Under the pieces are notes generated by a model that saw only the letters and a program-made list of their open reading frames with translations, was not told where the DNA came from and did not search any database. A stretch of 37,806 bases of DNA from Caenispirillum salinarum AK4 (GTDB taxonomy: Bacteria; Pseudomonadota; Alphaproteobacteria; Rhodospirillales; Rhodospirillaceae), in the NCBI RefSeq assembly GCF_000315795.1, contig NZ_ANHY01000025.1, positions 1 through 37,806 on the forward strand, in the 5' to 3' direction. Of the stretch, positions 8,743 to 17,068 are shown piece by piece; the first letter of the stretch is position 1, and every line of letters begins with the position of its first letter. Position numbers and translations under genes: made by a program.

Positions 8743-11304
8743 TTACCCGCCCAGAACCTCCTTCACCCGCCCCGCCAGCTGCGCCAGGTCGAAGGGCTTG
8801 GGCAGGAAGTGGACCTCGCGCGAATCCACCAGGTCGCCGCGCGCCACTTCCTCGGAATAGCCGGAGATGAGGATCACCTTGATCTCGGGCCGCTCCACCC
8901 GCACCAGGCGCGCCAGGGTGGCGCCATCCATGCCGGGCATGACCATGTCGGTGATCAGCAGGTCGATGTCGGGCTCGTCGCGCAGGATGTCGAGCGCGCC
9001 CTCGCCGGTACGGGCCTCCAGCACGGTGTACCCCTTGTTCCGCAAGGCGCGGACGGCGAAGACGCGCACCGCATCCTCGTCCTCCACCAGCAGGATCCGG
9101 CCCGACCCGCCCAGCGCCGCAGGGTCCTCCTCGGGCGCCGGCGGGACGGCCTCTTCCGCCGGGGCCGGCGGCGGCGGCGCCGTCGGGTCCGGCAGGTCGG
9201 CGTCGTCGATGTCCTCCAGCGAGTCGAAGTCCGGCGGCGGCACGAAGCCGTCCTCCTCCGCCGCCTCCAGAGTCGCCTCCGCGGCGTCGGCGGGACCGGC
9301 CGGGGTGATGGGCGCCTCGTTCTGGCCCGTCTCCGGGTCGTGGCGCGGCAGCCAGATGGTGAAGGTCGCGCCCGCCCCCGGCTCGCTGTCGACGAAGATG
9401 TAGCCGTCGGTCTGGCGCACGATGCCGTAGACGGTGGACAGGCCTAGGCCGGTGCCCGCACCCGTCACGCCCACCTTGGTGGAGAAAAAGGGTTCGAAGA
9501 TGCGGCCGATATAGTCCTGCGGGATGCCGGTGCCGGTATCCGACACAACGACTTCCACGTAGCGGCCGGGCGGAATGTCCTCCGCTCCCTTCTTGCGGGT
9601 CTCGGTGATGTCGACGACGCCGGTGCGGATGGTCAGGGCGCCGCCGCCGGGCATGGCGTCGCGGGCGTTGACGGCCAGGTTGATGATGACCTGGTCGAAC
9701 TGGCCCGGGTCCACGCGCACCAGCCCCAGGTCGCGGCCGTGGACGATGGACAGCGTCACGTGCTCGCCCAGCAGCCGGCGCAGGAGGTGTGACAGCTCCG
9801 ACAGCGCATCGGTGGCGTTCAACAGCTTGGGCATGAGCGGCTGGCGCCGTGAGAAGGCCAGAAGCTGGCGCACCAGGTTGGCGGCGCGATTGGCGTTCTG
9901 CTTGATCTGCATGATGTCGGCGAAACTGGGGTCGCCGGCGCCGTGGCGCTGCAGCAGAAGATCACAGAAGCCGATCATGGCCGTCAGCAGGTTGTTGAAG
10001 TCGTGCGCCACGCCGCCGGCCAACTGGCCCATGGCCTGCATCTTCTGGGCCTGGGCGAACTGCATCTCCAGGCTTTTCTGCTCGGTGGCGTCGACGGCGT
10101 GCACCAGAAACCCGGTCACGCCCTCGCCTTCCCCGCCGAGCGCCGCGACAGCCAGCGAGCACACCCGCGCCCGCGCCGCATCCTCGCCCAGCCGCACGTC
10201 GAGCGCGGCCGACGCGCCGCCGCCGGCACTGCCCAGCGCGAGGCGGGCGAGCAGCGCCTCCAGCGCCTCGCGGTCGTCCTCCAGCAGCAGGTCGGCGAGC
10301 GGCCGGTCCGTCAGGTCGCCGCGCGGCTGCCCCACCAGCCGGGCGAAGGCGCCGTTGACGGCCTCCATGCATCCGGTTTCGTCGAGCACGACCAGCGCCG
10401 TCGGCGCCCGCTCGAACAGCCGGCGGAACGAGGCCTCGCCGTGCTCCCCCATGCCGCCGGGACCGGAGAGGGACGGCGGCGCCACGTCGTCCAGCCGCAG
10501 GACGGCGGTGCGCGTGCGCGTCTCGCCGCCGTCGTCGTACAGGTCCTGGGCGATGAAGGCCGGCAGCGGACGGCCGGCGCGGGCGCGGAAGGCGACGACG
10601 CCGCGCCAGGTGCCGTCCCACTCCGGGCCGCCGCCCTCGTGCAGCAGGTCGGAGAGCGCCGCACCCGTCAATTCCGACGGCGTCCAGCCCAGCCATTCGG
10701 CGAAGCGCTGGTTGACGGTGCGCAGGCGGCCGTCGATGTCGGCGGAGTAGACGCCAACCGGCAGGAAGTAGAGGAAGTCCGACAGGTGGTCGCGGTCGCG
10801 GCGCAGCACGTCGTCGATGGCGCGCCGGGCGGTGATGTCGTCGGCCCGCCACAGCACTGCATCCGCCGGAAGTCCGCCGGACCCGCCGGGCAGCGCGGCA
10901 CCGGCCGGAGACACCGCCACCCGCAGCCACTCCACGCCCGCGCCGCCGTTGGCGGCCAACGGCACGTCCAGCACCTCGTACCCGCCGGCCTCCACCGCCG
11001 CGCGCAGCCGGGAGAAGGCCTCGGCCGCCTCCTCGTCCTCGGCCGGCAGGCGCCGGGACAGTTCGGCCAGCGGGGTCTCGGCCGCCCACCGCCGGCGCGC
11101 CGGCGCATTGGCGGCCAGCACCGTGCCGTCGCGCCGCATTACCAGGCGCGGCACCTCCTCGCCGTCCAGCAGCGCCGCCTCGGCCGCGCGGCGCCGCCGG
11201 GCCTCGGGCCGCCGCAGCCGGTTTCGACCCAGCACGACGCCCAGCGCGGCCAGCGGCAGGGCAGCACCCGCCGCCAGCCAGGCCAGTGCCTCAGCGGAGA
11301 CCAT
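8743..11304 (-). CDS. cckA: CckA-like hybrid sensor histidine kinase
   Basis: Numbering starts from the ATG at 11302-11304 (853 aa). An N-terminal hydrophobic segment (about residues 4-26) is followed by three PAS-like regions. The histidine kinase has GGVAHDFNNLLTAMIGF with His about 434. Its ATP-binding boxes are NLAVNARDAMPGG, SDTGTGIP and GTGLGLSTVYGIV. A Pro/Glu-rich linker leads to a C-terminal receiver, LLITDMVMPGMDG, with the phospho-Asp about 786. This architecture and the kinase-core wording match CckA, which phosphorylates ChpT and thereby CtrA, controlling cell cycle and flagellar transcription. Its start overlaps the flhB stop by 14 bp, so translation is probably coupled. An in-frame GTG at 11331 is an alternative start. 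Only one membrane segment is obvious; Caulobacter CckA has two. Confidence 0.85.
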   Translation of the reverse strand: MVSAEALAWLAAGAALPLAALGVVLGRNRLRRPEARRRRAAEAALLDGEEVPRLVMRRDGTVLAANAPARRRWAAETPLAELSRRLPAEDEEAAEAFSRLRAAVEAGGYEVLDVPLAANGGAGVEWLRVAVSPAGAALPGGSGGLPADAVLWRADDITARRAIDDVLRRDRDHLSDFLYFLPVGVYSADIDGRLRTVNQRFAEWLGWTPSELTGAALSDLLHEGGGPEWDGTWRGVVAFRARAGRPLPAFIAQDLYDDGGETRTRTAVLRLDDVAPPSLSGPGGMGEHGEASFRRLFERAPTALVVLDETGCMEAVNGAFARLVGQPRGDLTDRPLADLLLEDDREALEALLARLALGSAGGGASAALDVRLGEDAARARVCSLAVAALGGEGEGVTGFLVHAVDATEQKSLEMQFAQAQKMQAMGQLAGGVAHDFNNLLTAMIGFCDLLLQRHGAGDPSFADIMQIKQNANRAANLVRQLLAFSRRQPLMPKLLNATDALSELSHLLRRLLGEHVTLSIVHGRDLGLVRVDPGQFDQVIINLAVNARDAMPGGGALTIRTGVVDITETRKKGAEDIPPGRYVEVVVSDTGTGIPQDYIGRIFEPFFSTKVGVTGAGTGLGLSTVYGIVRQTDGYIFVDSEPGAGATFTIWLPRHDPETGQNEAPITPAGPADAAEATLEAAEEDGFVPPPDFDSLEDIDDADLPDPTAPPPPAPAEEAVPPAPEEDPAALGGSGRILLVEDEDAVRVFAVRALRNKGYTVLEARTGEGALDILRDEPDIDLLITDMVMPGMDGATLARLVRVERPEIKVILISGYSEEVARGDLVDSREVHFLPKPFDLAQLAGRVKEVLGG

Positions 11305-12403
11305 CAGGGGCACGGGGAGGGAGAGGGGCACGCTTGGGCGGGTCCTTCTGCTTGAGCTTCATGACGTAGCCGATGACCTCGGCCACCGCCTTGTAGTGTT
11401 CCTGCGGGATTTCGTCGTCGATTTCCACCGCCTTGTACAAGGCCCGGGCCAGCGGCGGGTTTTCGACGATGGGCACGTCGTTCTCGTCGGCGATCTCGCG
11501 GATCTTGAGCGCGATCAGGTCCTGGCCCTTGGCGACCACGGTGGGCGCGCCCATGGTCTCCATCTCGTACTTCAGCGCGACGGCGAAGTGGGTCGGGTTG
11601 GTCACCACCACGCTGGCATCGGGCACGGCGGCCATCATGCGCTGCTTGGAGCGCTGGGCGCGCAACTGGCGGATCTTGCTCTTGACCTGGGGGTCGCCCT
11701 CCTGGTCCTTGAACTCGTCCTTCAGCTCCTGCTTGGACATCTTGAGCTGGTTCTTGTGCTGGTGGACCTGCCAGGCGAAGTCCGCCGCCGCCAGGAGCAG
11801 CACCGCGATGACCACGGCGGCCAGCAGCAGAACGATCATGTCGTGGGCGTGGTCGAGCGTCACCATCAGCGGCGCGTCCGACATCTGCGGCGGGCTGCGC
11901 ATGAAGGGGATGACGGCGATGGTGGCGACGAACATCACCACCACGATCTTGAACAGGGACTTCAGGAACTCCACCAGCGAGTTGGCCGAGAAGATGCGCT
12001 TGAAGCCCTTCACCACGCTGAGTTCGCTGATCTTCGGTTCCAGCTTCTTGGGCGTGAAGCGCAGGCCCGTCTGGAACGTGGTGCCGATGACCGACAGCAC
12101 CAGCAGCAGCGCCAGCGGCGCCGCCAGATAGAAGCCGACGTCCATCATCAACTGGCCGAACAGGTTGCGCACGCCCGTCGGGCTCAGGTCGATGACGGCG
12201 AAGTGCTCCATGTAGCCCTTCATGGTGTCGCGCAGCCCGCCCATGACCCACGGCCCCAGCAGCCACACGATGATCAGCGCGCCGGCCAGCATGAAGAAGT
12301 TGCGCACTTCCTGCGAAACGGCGATCTGGCCTTCCTCGGCGGCCTTTTCGAGCCGGCGTTCCGTCGGCTCTTCTGTTTTGGAGTCCTTGTCTTCGTCGGC
12401 CAT
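11291..12403 (-). CDS. flhB: Flagellar type III export switch protein FlhB
   Basis: Inner-membrane component of the flagellar export gate that switches substrate from rod/hook to filament type. The 370-aa protein has a charged N-terminus (EEPTERRLEKAAEEGQ), four transmembrane segments between about 35 and 210, a basic linker (HQHKNQLKMSKQELKDEFKD), and the cytoplasmic domain. The autocleavage motif NPTH is at residues 269-272 in VVVTNPTHFAVALKYE. The conserved APTVVAKG and VPIVENPPLARALY follow. The ATG at 12401-12403 is 4 bp after the fliR stop. A TTG at 12418 is less likely. cckA follows with overlap. A truncated paralogue (flhX) lies at 15001. Confidence 0.97.
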   Translation of the reverse strand: MADEDKDSKTEEPTERRLEKAAEEGQIAVSQEVRNFFMLAGALIIVWLLGPWVMGGLRDTMKGYMEHFAVIDLSPTGVRNLFGQLMMDVGFYLAAPLALLLVLSVIGTTFQTGLRFTPKKLEPKISELSVVKGFKRIFSANSLVEFLKSLFKIVVVMFVATIAVIPFMRSPPQMSDAPLMVTLDHAHDMIVLLLAAVVIAVLLLAAADFAWQVHQHKNQLKMSKQELKDEFKDQEGDPQVKSKIRQLRAQRSKQRMMAAVPDASVVVTNPTHFAVALKYEMETMGAPTVVAKGQDLIALKIREIADENDVPIVENPPLARALYKAVEIDDEIPQEHYKAVAEVIGYVMKLKQKDPPKRAPLPPRAPDGLR

Positions 12404-12407
12404 GGGC

Positions 12408-13184
12408 CTACCCCCCAAGTCCCGGCAGGAACGCGGTGAAGCGGGTCTCGAAGAACCGCATGAACACCAGCATCATGGCCGGCAGCGCAACGGCCAGCAC
12501 CACCAGCCCGACCATGATCTGCAGCGGCAGCGCGATGAAGAACACGTTCATCTGCGGCGACAGGCGGCTGAGCAGGCCCATGCCCACCTGGAACGTCAGG
12601 TTGAACACCAGGAACGGCGACGCGATCTGAAGGCCGATCTGGAAGGCGTCGTCGAGGCCCTGCGTCAGCACGTTCACCACGTCGGCCAGGATGAAGCTGT
12701 CGCCGCCGGGCGTGAACATGGCATAGCTGGACACCAGCGCCTGGATCATCAGGTGGTGGATCTCCAGCGCGAACAGCAGCACCAGGGCCACCAGCGTGAG
12801 AAAGCTGATGACCACTGCGCCCTGGGATTCGGTGACGGGGTCGAACACCATGGCGTTCATCAGGCCGGCATCGCGGCCGATGGAGGTGCCCGCCACCGTC
12901 AGCGCCGCCATCAGGACCTGGGCGAACAGGCCCATGAACAGGCCGATCAGCACCTCGTGCATGAGCAGAAGCAGCATCTGCGCGGTGCCCTCGGGCATGG
13001 CCGGCAGCACGGGCAGCACCACGGGCGCGACCACAAGCGTCAGCAGCAGCGCGATGGCCAGCCGCGTCTTCCGGTTGACGTAGGTGGCCGAAAACCCGGG
13101 CAGGAACATGAACATCGCGCCCAGCCGGGCGAACACCAGCATGAAGGCGAAGATGTTGGTGACCAGGAATTCATCGAGGGTCAT
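12408..13184 (-). CDS. fliR: Flagellar export gate protein FliR
   Basis: Polytopic inner-membrane protein of the FliPQR export gate. From ATG 13182-13184 (MTLDEFLVTNIFAF) it is 258 aa with about six hydrophobic segments, the usual family size. Typical features are FARLGAMFMFLPGFSATYVNRKTRLAIAL near the N-terminus, the ALEIHHLMIQALVSSY region, and the C-terminal NVFFIALPLQIMVGL. The frame extends upstream to 13217, but the extra residues (RRPGAGNRP) do not match FliR. It lies between fliQ and flhB in the common fliQ-fliR-flhB order. Confidence 0.96.
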   Translation of the reverse strand: MTLDEFLVTNIFAFMLVFARLGAMFMFLPGFSATYVNRKTRLAIALLLTLVVAPVVLPVLPAMPEGTAQMLLLLMHEVLIGLFMGLFAQVLMAALTVAGTSIGRDAGLMNAMVFDPVTESQGAVVISFLTLVALVLLFALEIHHLMIQALVSSYAMFTPGGDSFILADVVNVLTQGLDDAFQIGLQIASPFLVFNLTFQVGMGLLSRLSPQMNVFFIALPLQIMVGLVVLAVALPAMMLVFMRFFETRFTAFLPGLGG

Positions 13185-13247
13185 GCGCGGCCGGTTCCCC
13201 GCGCCGGGCCGCCGCAAGCCCCTGCCGGGCCCGCCGACGGCGCGACG

Positions 13248-13517
13248 CTAATTCTGGATGCTGACCACGTTGTCCATCATGCGCAGCCAGAACTCGTCGA
13301 TCTGGTGGATCATGAAGGGCAGGAAGAACAGGATCGACAGGAAGACCAGCAGGATCTTCGGCACGAAGGTCAGCGTCATCTCCTGGATGTGCGTCAGCGT
13401 CTGGATCAGCGAGATCAGCACGCCGACGACCAGGCCGACAAGCAGCACCGGCCCGGAAATCTTGACCAGCACCCAGATGCCGTCGCGCGCAATATCGATG
13501 ATGTGGGCTTCATTCAT
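13248..13517 (-). CDS. fliQ: Flagellar export gate protein FliQ
   Basis: Small inner-membrane subunit of the FliPQR gate. It has 89 aa with two hydrophobic hairpin segments, ISGPVLLVGLVVGVLISLIQ and VPKILLVFLSILFFLPFMI. The intervening TLTHIQEMTLTFVPK loop is diagnostic. Length equals the family norm. The Shine-Dalgarno sequence is poor, so it may depend on translation of the upstream fliE. A 63-bp gap to fliR carries no distinct signal. Confidence 0.96.
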   Translation of the reverse strand: MNEAHIIDIARDGIWVLVKISGPVLLVGLVVGVLISLIQTLTHIQEMTLTFVPKILLVFLSILFFLPFMIHQIDEFWLRMMDNVVSIQN

Positions 13518-13571
13518 AGGCTTAACCGGCCCGATGCCGGACCGAGCCGCCGGCCGCGCACGGCCGCCGGA

Positions 13572-13889
13572 TCAGATCGGCATCTTGAGGATTTCCTGGT
13601 AGGCGGTCATGACACGGTCGCGCACGGTGGTCACCGTGTCCAGCGCCAGTTCGGCGTTGGAGACGGCCAGCACCACGTCGCGGATGTCGGCCTCGCCGTT
13701 GATCGCCTTCATCTGCATGTGCTCGGCCTCGACCCCCAGGTCGCGGGCCTCGCGCAGGCTGTCGCGCACCATGTTGGCGAAACTGGCGCCCGCGCCCGTG
13801 TCCTGCGCCGGCCGCGCGGCGTCGGGATTGGTGACCGCCTTGGCGGCCTGGTTGTAGGCGTTGATGGCGTTGGAAAAGCTGACGGCCAT
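13572..13889 (-). CDS. fliE: Flagellar hook-basal body protein FliE
   Basis: Adapter between the MS-ring/export gate and the proximal rod. It is 105 aa with the family C-terminal signature AVSNAELALDTVTTVRDRVMTAYQEILKMPI. The middle segment FANMVRDSLREARDLGVEAEHMQMKAINGEADI is helical, as in rod proteins. It has no signal peptide, being exported through the flagellar apparatus itself. It follows flgC and precedes fliQ on the same strand in the flgB-flgC-fliE order. Confidence 0.96.
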   Translation of the reverse strand: MAVSFSNAINAYNQAAKAVTNPDAARPAQDTGAGASFANMVRDSLREARDLGVEAEHMQMKAINGEADIRDVVLAVSNAELALDTVTTVRDRVMTAYQEILKMPI

Positions 13890-13946
13890 GGGTCTGCACT
13901 CACTGGTTCATGCACAAGAGCGGAGGACGCGCGCGATCGCGGCGGA

Positions 13947-14357
13947 TCAGCGCAGCAGGTCCCGCGTGCGACTGAGCATCTGCTTGGACACCTGAAGGAC
14001 GTTCATGTTCGCCTCGTAGGACCGCTGCGCCTCGCGCATGTCCATCAGCTCCACGAGCGGGTTGACGTTCGGGGTCAGCACGTAGCCCTGTTCGTCGGCG
14101 GCGGGGTGAGCCGGATCATACTTCCGGCCGAATGCGCTCATGTCGTACTCGGCGCGTTTGACCACCGGCTTCACGGCATCCATCTCGCGGTCCATGACGT
14201 CCTTGAAGTGCACCAGCTTGCGCCGGTACGGATCGCCGCCGGGCTGGTTGGACAGCGTGTTCTGGTTGGCCAGGTTCTCCGAGATCACGCGCAGGCGCTT
14301 GGCCTGGGCCTTCATGCCGGCCGACGCGATGCTGGAGGTCTTGGAAAGGTCATCCAT
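13947..14357 (-). CDS. flgC: Flagellar proximal rod protein FlgC
   Basis: Rod subunit exported to the periplasm through the basal body. The 136-aa protein shows the N-terminal rod motif VISENLANQNTLSNQPGGDPYRRK. The conserved C-terminus is GYVLTPNVNPLVELMDMREAQRSYEANMNVL. Length matches FlgC. It lies between flgB (30-bp gap) and fliE. Confidence 0.97.
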   Translation of the reverse strand: MDDLSKTSSIASAGMKAQAKRLRVISENLANQNTLSNQPGGDPYRRKLVHFKDVMDREMDAVKPVVKRAEYDMSAFGRKYDPAHPAADEQGYVLTPNVNPLVELMDMREAQRSYEANMNVLQVSKQMLSRTRDLLR

Positions 14358-14387
14358 CGTGGATCATCCCGCTATGACGGCCGCCGC

Positions 14388-14795
14388 TCAGCGCTGCTTG
14401 CCGAGCGCCGTCTTGAGCATGCTGACATTCTTCTTGAACAGGTTCAGCGCCAGTTCGTACTGGCCCTTGTTGCTGCCCACCTTTTCCATCTGCTCTTCCA
14501 GCACGACGCGGTTGCCGTCGATGCTTTCCTCGAAGGTCTTGGGCGTCTGGTCGCGGAAGGGGCCGCGCTCGGGCAGCGTTCCGGAGTGGTGGGCCGGGTG
14601 GGTCTGGGCCGTCGGCACCGAGGGGCGCATGATCTTGTCGATCTCGCGGCCGAAGTCCAGCTCCTTCAGGTCGCGCGCCTTGTATTCCGGCGTGTTGGCG
14701 TTGGCGATGTTCTGGGCCAAGATCTTCTGGCGCTGGGAAAGCCAGTCCATCTTGGTCTTGGTCATGTCGAACAGCGTCAGGTTACGCAGGTCCAT
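14388..14795 (-). CDS. flgB: Flagellar proximal rod protein FlgB
   Basis: Rod subunit, 135 aa from the ATG at 14793-14795 (MDLRNLTLFDMTKTKMDWLS). The typical rod N-terminus RQKILAQNIANANTPEYKARDL is seen. The C-terminal helix LALNLFKKNVSMLKTALGKQR matches FlgB. GAGGGGAT stands upstream of this ATG. The frame runs on to 14930, but that extension lacks family similarity. It is the first gene of the minus-strand run flgB-flgC-fliE-fliQ-fliR-flhB-cckA. The 205-bp divergent gap to flhX should hold its promoter, but I found no clear sigma-54 element there. Confidence 0.96.
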   Translation of the reverse strand: MDLRNLTLFDMTKTKMDWLSQRQKILAQNIANANTPEYKARDLKELDFGREIDKIMRPSVPTAQTHPAHHSGTLPERGPFRDQTPKTFEESIDGNRVVLEEQMEKVGSNKGQYELALNLFKKNVSMLKTALGKQR

Positions 14796-15000
14796 GAAAT
14801 ATCCCCTCGGCCTCGGCGGCTTTTCACCGGTGTGGGAGCATAGTGCCTCCACCCCCTTTAAGGAACGGTAAATCAGACCGCACACCAGGGGGCGGCGGCA
14901 CACCGCCACCACGCCCCGATCATGGCGCAAATTCTTTCATTCTTTCTTAAAACCGGCGGCGGCATTCTGCGCCGGCGCGCATTCCTGCCGGACGGAGCCC

Positions 15001-15342
15001 ATGGCCGAGGACCATCACGCACCCGGCGCCCGCCGCCGGCCCCAGCGGGCACAGGCAGTGGCCCTGGACTGGAACCCCGAAACCGACGCCGTGCCCAAGG
15101 TGGTCGCCTCGGGCAGCGGGTCGGTGGCCGAGCAGATCCTCAACCTGGCGTTCGCCAACGGCGTGCGGGTGCGCGAGGACGCGGACCTGGTGCAGATCCT
15201 GGGTGCGCTGGACGTCGACATGGAGATCCCGCCCGAGGCCTATGCCGCGGTCGCCGAGATCCTGGTCTACGTCTACCGCGCCAACGGCCAGGAGCTGCCC
15301 CTGCCGCCCGATTCGTTTCCCGATGCGGAGACACGTTCGTGA
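15001..15342 (+). CDS. flhX: FlhX/FhlB: stand-alone FlhB C-terminal domain paralogue
   Basis: A 113-aa soluble protein resembling only the cytoplasmic domain of FlhB. ASGSGSVAEQILNLAFANGVRVREDADL corresponds to the APTVVAKGQDLIALKIREIADENDVPIVENPPL region of the full FlhB at 11291. EIPPEAYAAVAEILVYVYRAN corresponds to its EIPQEHYKAVAEVIGYVMKL. The NPTH autocleavage motif is absent (WNPETDAVPKV instead). Such FlhX proteins are known to substitute for or modulate the FlhB C-domain in export specificity. The ATG follows CGGAG. It overlaps the next gene by 4 bp and starts the plus-strand flhX-orf-fliO-fliP cluster. Confidence 0.85.
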   Translation: MAEDHHAPGARRRPQRAQAVALDWNPETDAVPKVVASGSGSVAEQILNLAFANGVRVREDADLVQILGALDVDMEIPPEAYAAVAEILVYVYRANGQELPLPPDSFPDAETRS

Positions 15343-15728
15343 CCGATACCCCCGCCCCCTCCCTCGACTCCATCCGCCTGGAACTGGACAAGGCCGCCTC
15401 GGTGGTCGCCACTGCGGCGCGGCTGTCGGCGCAGGGCCGCACGGTCGATCTGAGCGCGCTGGAGGGCAAGGTGGCCGGCGCCTGCCGGGCCATCGCCGAC
15501 CTCCCGCGCGAGGAGGCCTGCACCCTGCTGCCGACGCTGGACGCCCTTTTGACGGCGCTGGATGCGCTGGAGGGCGACCTCAAGACCCATTTCGCTGCCG
15601 GGCTGGGCGGCGCGACATCCGGCGGGGCCGCCGCGCCGCGCGCCGCCGCCGCCTACGGCCGCAACCAGCCGCCGCCTCCGCCGCCAGCCGCCGGTGCCGG
15701 CTCCGACCGAACCGACGACGGCGGCTGA
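15339..15728 (+). CDS. Unknown small protein in the flhX-fliO-fliP cluster
   Basis: Not recognised. The GTG start at 15339 overlaps the flhX stop (GTGA), implying translational coupling; 129 aa. Residues about 8-90 are predicted helical with heptad-like spacing (LDSIRLELDKAASVVATAARL, ALEGKVAGACRAIADLP, LLPTLDALLTALDALEGDLKTHF). The remainder is a Gly/Ala/Pro-rich tail with a run of prolines (QPPPPPPAAG) and looks disordered. A small helical protein coupled to an export-switch paralogue suggests a flagellar export chaperone or regulator of FlgN/FliT size. This is inference from context only. Confidence 0.75.
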   Translation: MTDTPAPSLDSIRLELDKAASVVATAARLSAQGRTVDLSALEGKVAGACRAIADLPREEACTLLPTLDALLTALDALEGDLKTHFAAGLGGATSGGAAAPRAAAAYGRNQPPPPPPAAGAGSDRTDDGG

Positions 15729-15813
15729 CCCACCACCAGCGCTTGCACCCGCCGCGCCAGACGCTATTCTTCCGCGCCATGCCCGCCGGCGTGGCGGCCG
15801 AGCCGCGAGAGCC

Positions 15814-16197
15814 ATGGACCCCGAACTGATCTTCCGCGCCCTCATCGCCCTGTCGGTGGTCATCGGCCTTGTGCTGCTGGCCGGCGGCCTGGCGCGCCGC
15901 TTCGGGCTGGTGCCCGGCGCCTCCACCAGCCTGCGGGGCCGCAGCCGCGCCGCCCGGCGGCTCGAGGTGGTGGAGGTGCGCCCCGTCGACCCCAAGCGCC
16001 GCCTGGTGCTGGTGCGCCGCGACGACCGCGAGCACCTGCTGCTCATCGGCGGGCCCGACGACGTGGTGGTGGAACGCGGCATCGCGCCGCCTGCGCCGCC
16101 CGCGCCGCCGCCCGAGGAGCCCGCCGGGGACGCACCCGAGGAGACCGGTCCGCAGGGCATGCCGCACGACACACAGGACAAGGACGCCTCCCGATGA
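15814..16197 (+). CDS. fliO: Flagellar biosynthetic protein FliO
   Basis: Assists assembly of the FliP ring in the inner membrane. It is 127 aa with one N-terminal transmembrane segment (FRALIALSVVIGLVLLAGGLARRFG). A small cytoplasmic domain follows, with the family pattern LEVVEVRPVDPKRRLVLVRRDDREHLLLIGG. The tail is Pro/Glu-rich. The ATG at 15814 begins MDPELIF. The frame upstream is open but unrelated. The stop overlaps the fliP start (ATGA), and the fliO-fliP order confirms the call. Confidence 0.9.
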   Translation: MDPELIFRALIALSVVIGLVLLAGGLARRFGLVPGASTSLRGRSRAARRLEVVEVRPVDPKRRLVLVRRDDREHLLLIGGPDDVVVERGIAPPAPPAPPPEEPAGDAPEETGPQGMPHDTQDKDASR

Positions 16198-16955
16198 CCC
16201 GCCGCCTGTTCCACCTGGGTCTCGTGGCCGCGCTGTTCGGCGCGGTGGCGGCGGTGCTCCTGGGCCTGCCGCAGGAGGCGCTGGCCCAGTCGGTGACGCT
16301 GGATCTCGGCGACGACAACGGCTCGACCACCAAGCGCATCGTGCAGCTTGTGCTGCTGATCACCGTCATCACGGTGGCGCCGTCCATCCTGCTGATGGTG
16401 ACCAGCTTCACGCGCATCGTGGTGGTGTTTTCCATCCTGCGCGTCGCCATGGGCACCAACACCACGCCGCCCAACATGGTGCTGGTCAGCCTGGCCATGT
16501 TCCTGACCTTCTTCATCATGCAGCCGACGTTCGAGGAAGCCTGGGACACGGCGGTGGTGCCCATGGTCAACGAGCAGATCGACGAGTTCGAGGCCTTCGA
16601 CCGCGCCACCAAGCCCTTTCACGACTTCATGATGCGCCAGGTGCGCGAGCGCGACCTGGAGCTGATGGTCAACATCGCCGGCGTCGAGGAACCGGCCACT
16701 CCCGAGGCCACGCCCCTGCGCGTGCTGGTGCCGGCCTTCATGATTTCCGAGCTGCGCCGCGCGTTCGAGATCGGGTTCCTGCTCTACGTGCCCTTCATCG
16801 TCATCGACATGGTGGTGGCGTCGGTGCTGATGTCCATGGGCATGATGATGCTGCCGCCCATGATGATCGCCCTGCCGCTCAAGCTGGTCTTCTTCGTGCT
16901 TGTCGACGGCTGGTACGTTCTGGTGGGATCGCTGGTGCAGAGTTTCGGGGGATAG
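16194..16955 (+). CDS. fliP: Flagellar export gate protein FliP
   Basis: Pentameric core of the FliPQR export gate. It is 253 aa with a cleavable signal peptide (LGLVAALFGAVAAVLLGLPQEALAQ, about residues 7-31), as is known for FliP. Diagnostic segments are LLMVTSFTRIVVVFSILRVAMGTNTTPPN, TKPFHDFMMRQVRERDL, LRVLVPAFMISELRRAFEIGFLLYVPFIVIDMVVASVLMSMGMMMLPP, and LVDGWYVLVGSLVQSF. It overlaps fliO by 4 bp. A very strong hairpin starts directly after its stop codon. Confidence 0.98.
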   Translation: MTRRLFHLGLVAALFGAVAAVLLGLPQEALAQSVTLDLGDDNGSTTKRIVQLVLLITVITVAPSILLMVTSFTRIVVVFSILRVAMGTNTTPPNMVLVSLAMFLTFFIMQPTFEEAWDTAVVPMVNEQIDEFEAFDRATKPFHDFMMRQVRERDLELMVNIAGVEEPATPEATPLRVLVPAFMISELRRAFEIGFLLYVPFIVIDMVVASVLMSMGMMMLPPMMIALPLKLVFFVLVDGWYVLVGSLVQSFGG

Positions 16956-16995
16956 CGCCCGGGCATCAGCGCCGGCCGGCGCCGATGCCCGGGCG
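16956..16995 (+). terminator. Long GC hairpin immediately after fliP
   Basis: CGCCCGGGCATC and GATGCCCGGGCG pair perfectly, and the interior GCGCCGGCCGGCGC continues the stem after one A-C mismatch. The 40-nt element is therefore almost fully self-complementary. It has no T-tract, so it may terminate weakly, act as an mRNA 3'-end stabiliser, or work with Rho. Confidence 0.5.
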
Positions 16996-17068
16996 ATCCG
17001 CGTAATCCTGGGGGCTGACGCGGCGCTGCCGTGTTGCGTGCGCCGCCCGCTTATTTCATATTCCCCTA

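Noticed and set aside
12222-14843. 873-codon plus-strand ORF opposite flhB-fliR-fliQ-fliE-flgC-flgB
   Set aside because: It spans six well-recognised flagellar genes on the other strand. Its His/Gln/Asp-rich translation is typical of a GC-bias shadow.
14796-15000. Sigma-54 promoter for flgB or flhX
   Set aside because: I looked for GG-N10-GC on both strands in this divergent gap and found no acceptable match, so none is claimed.
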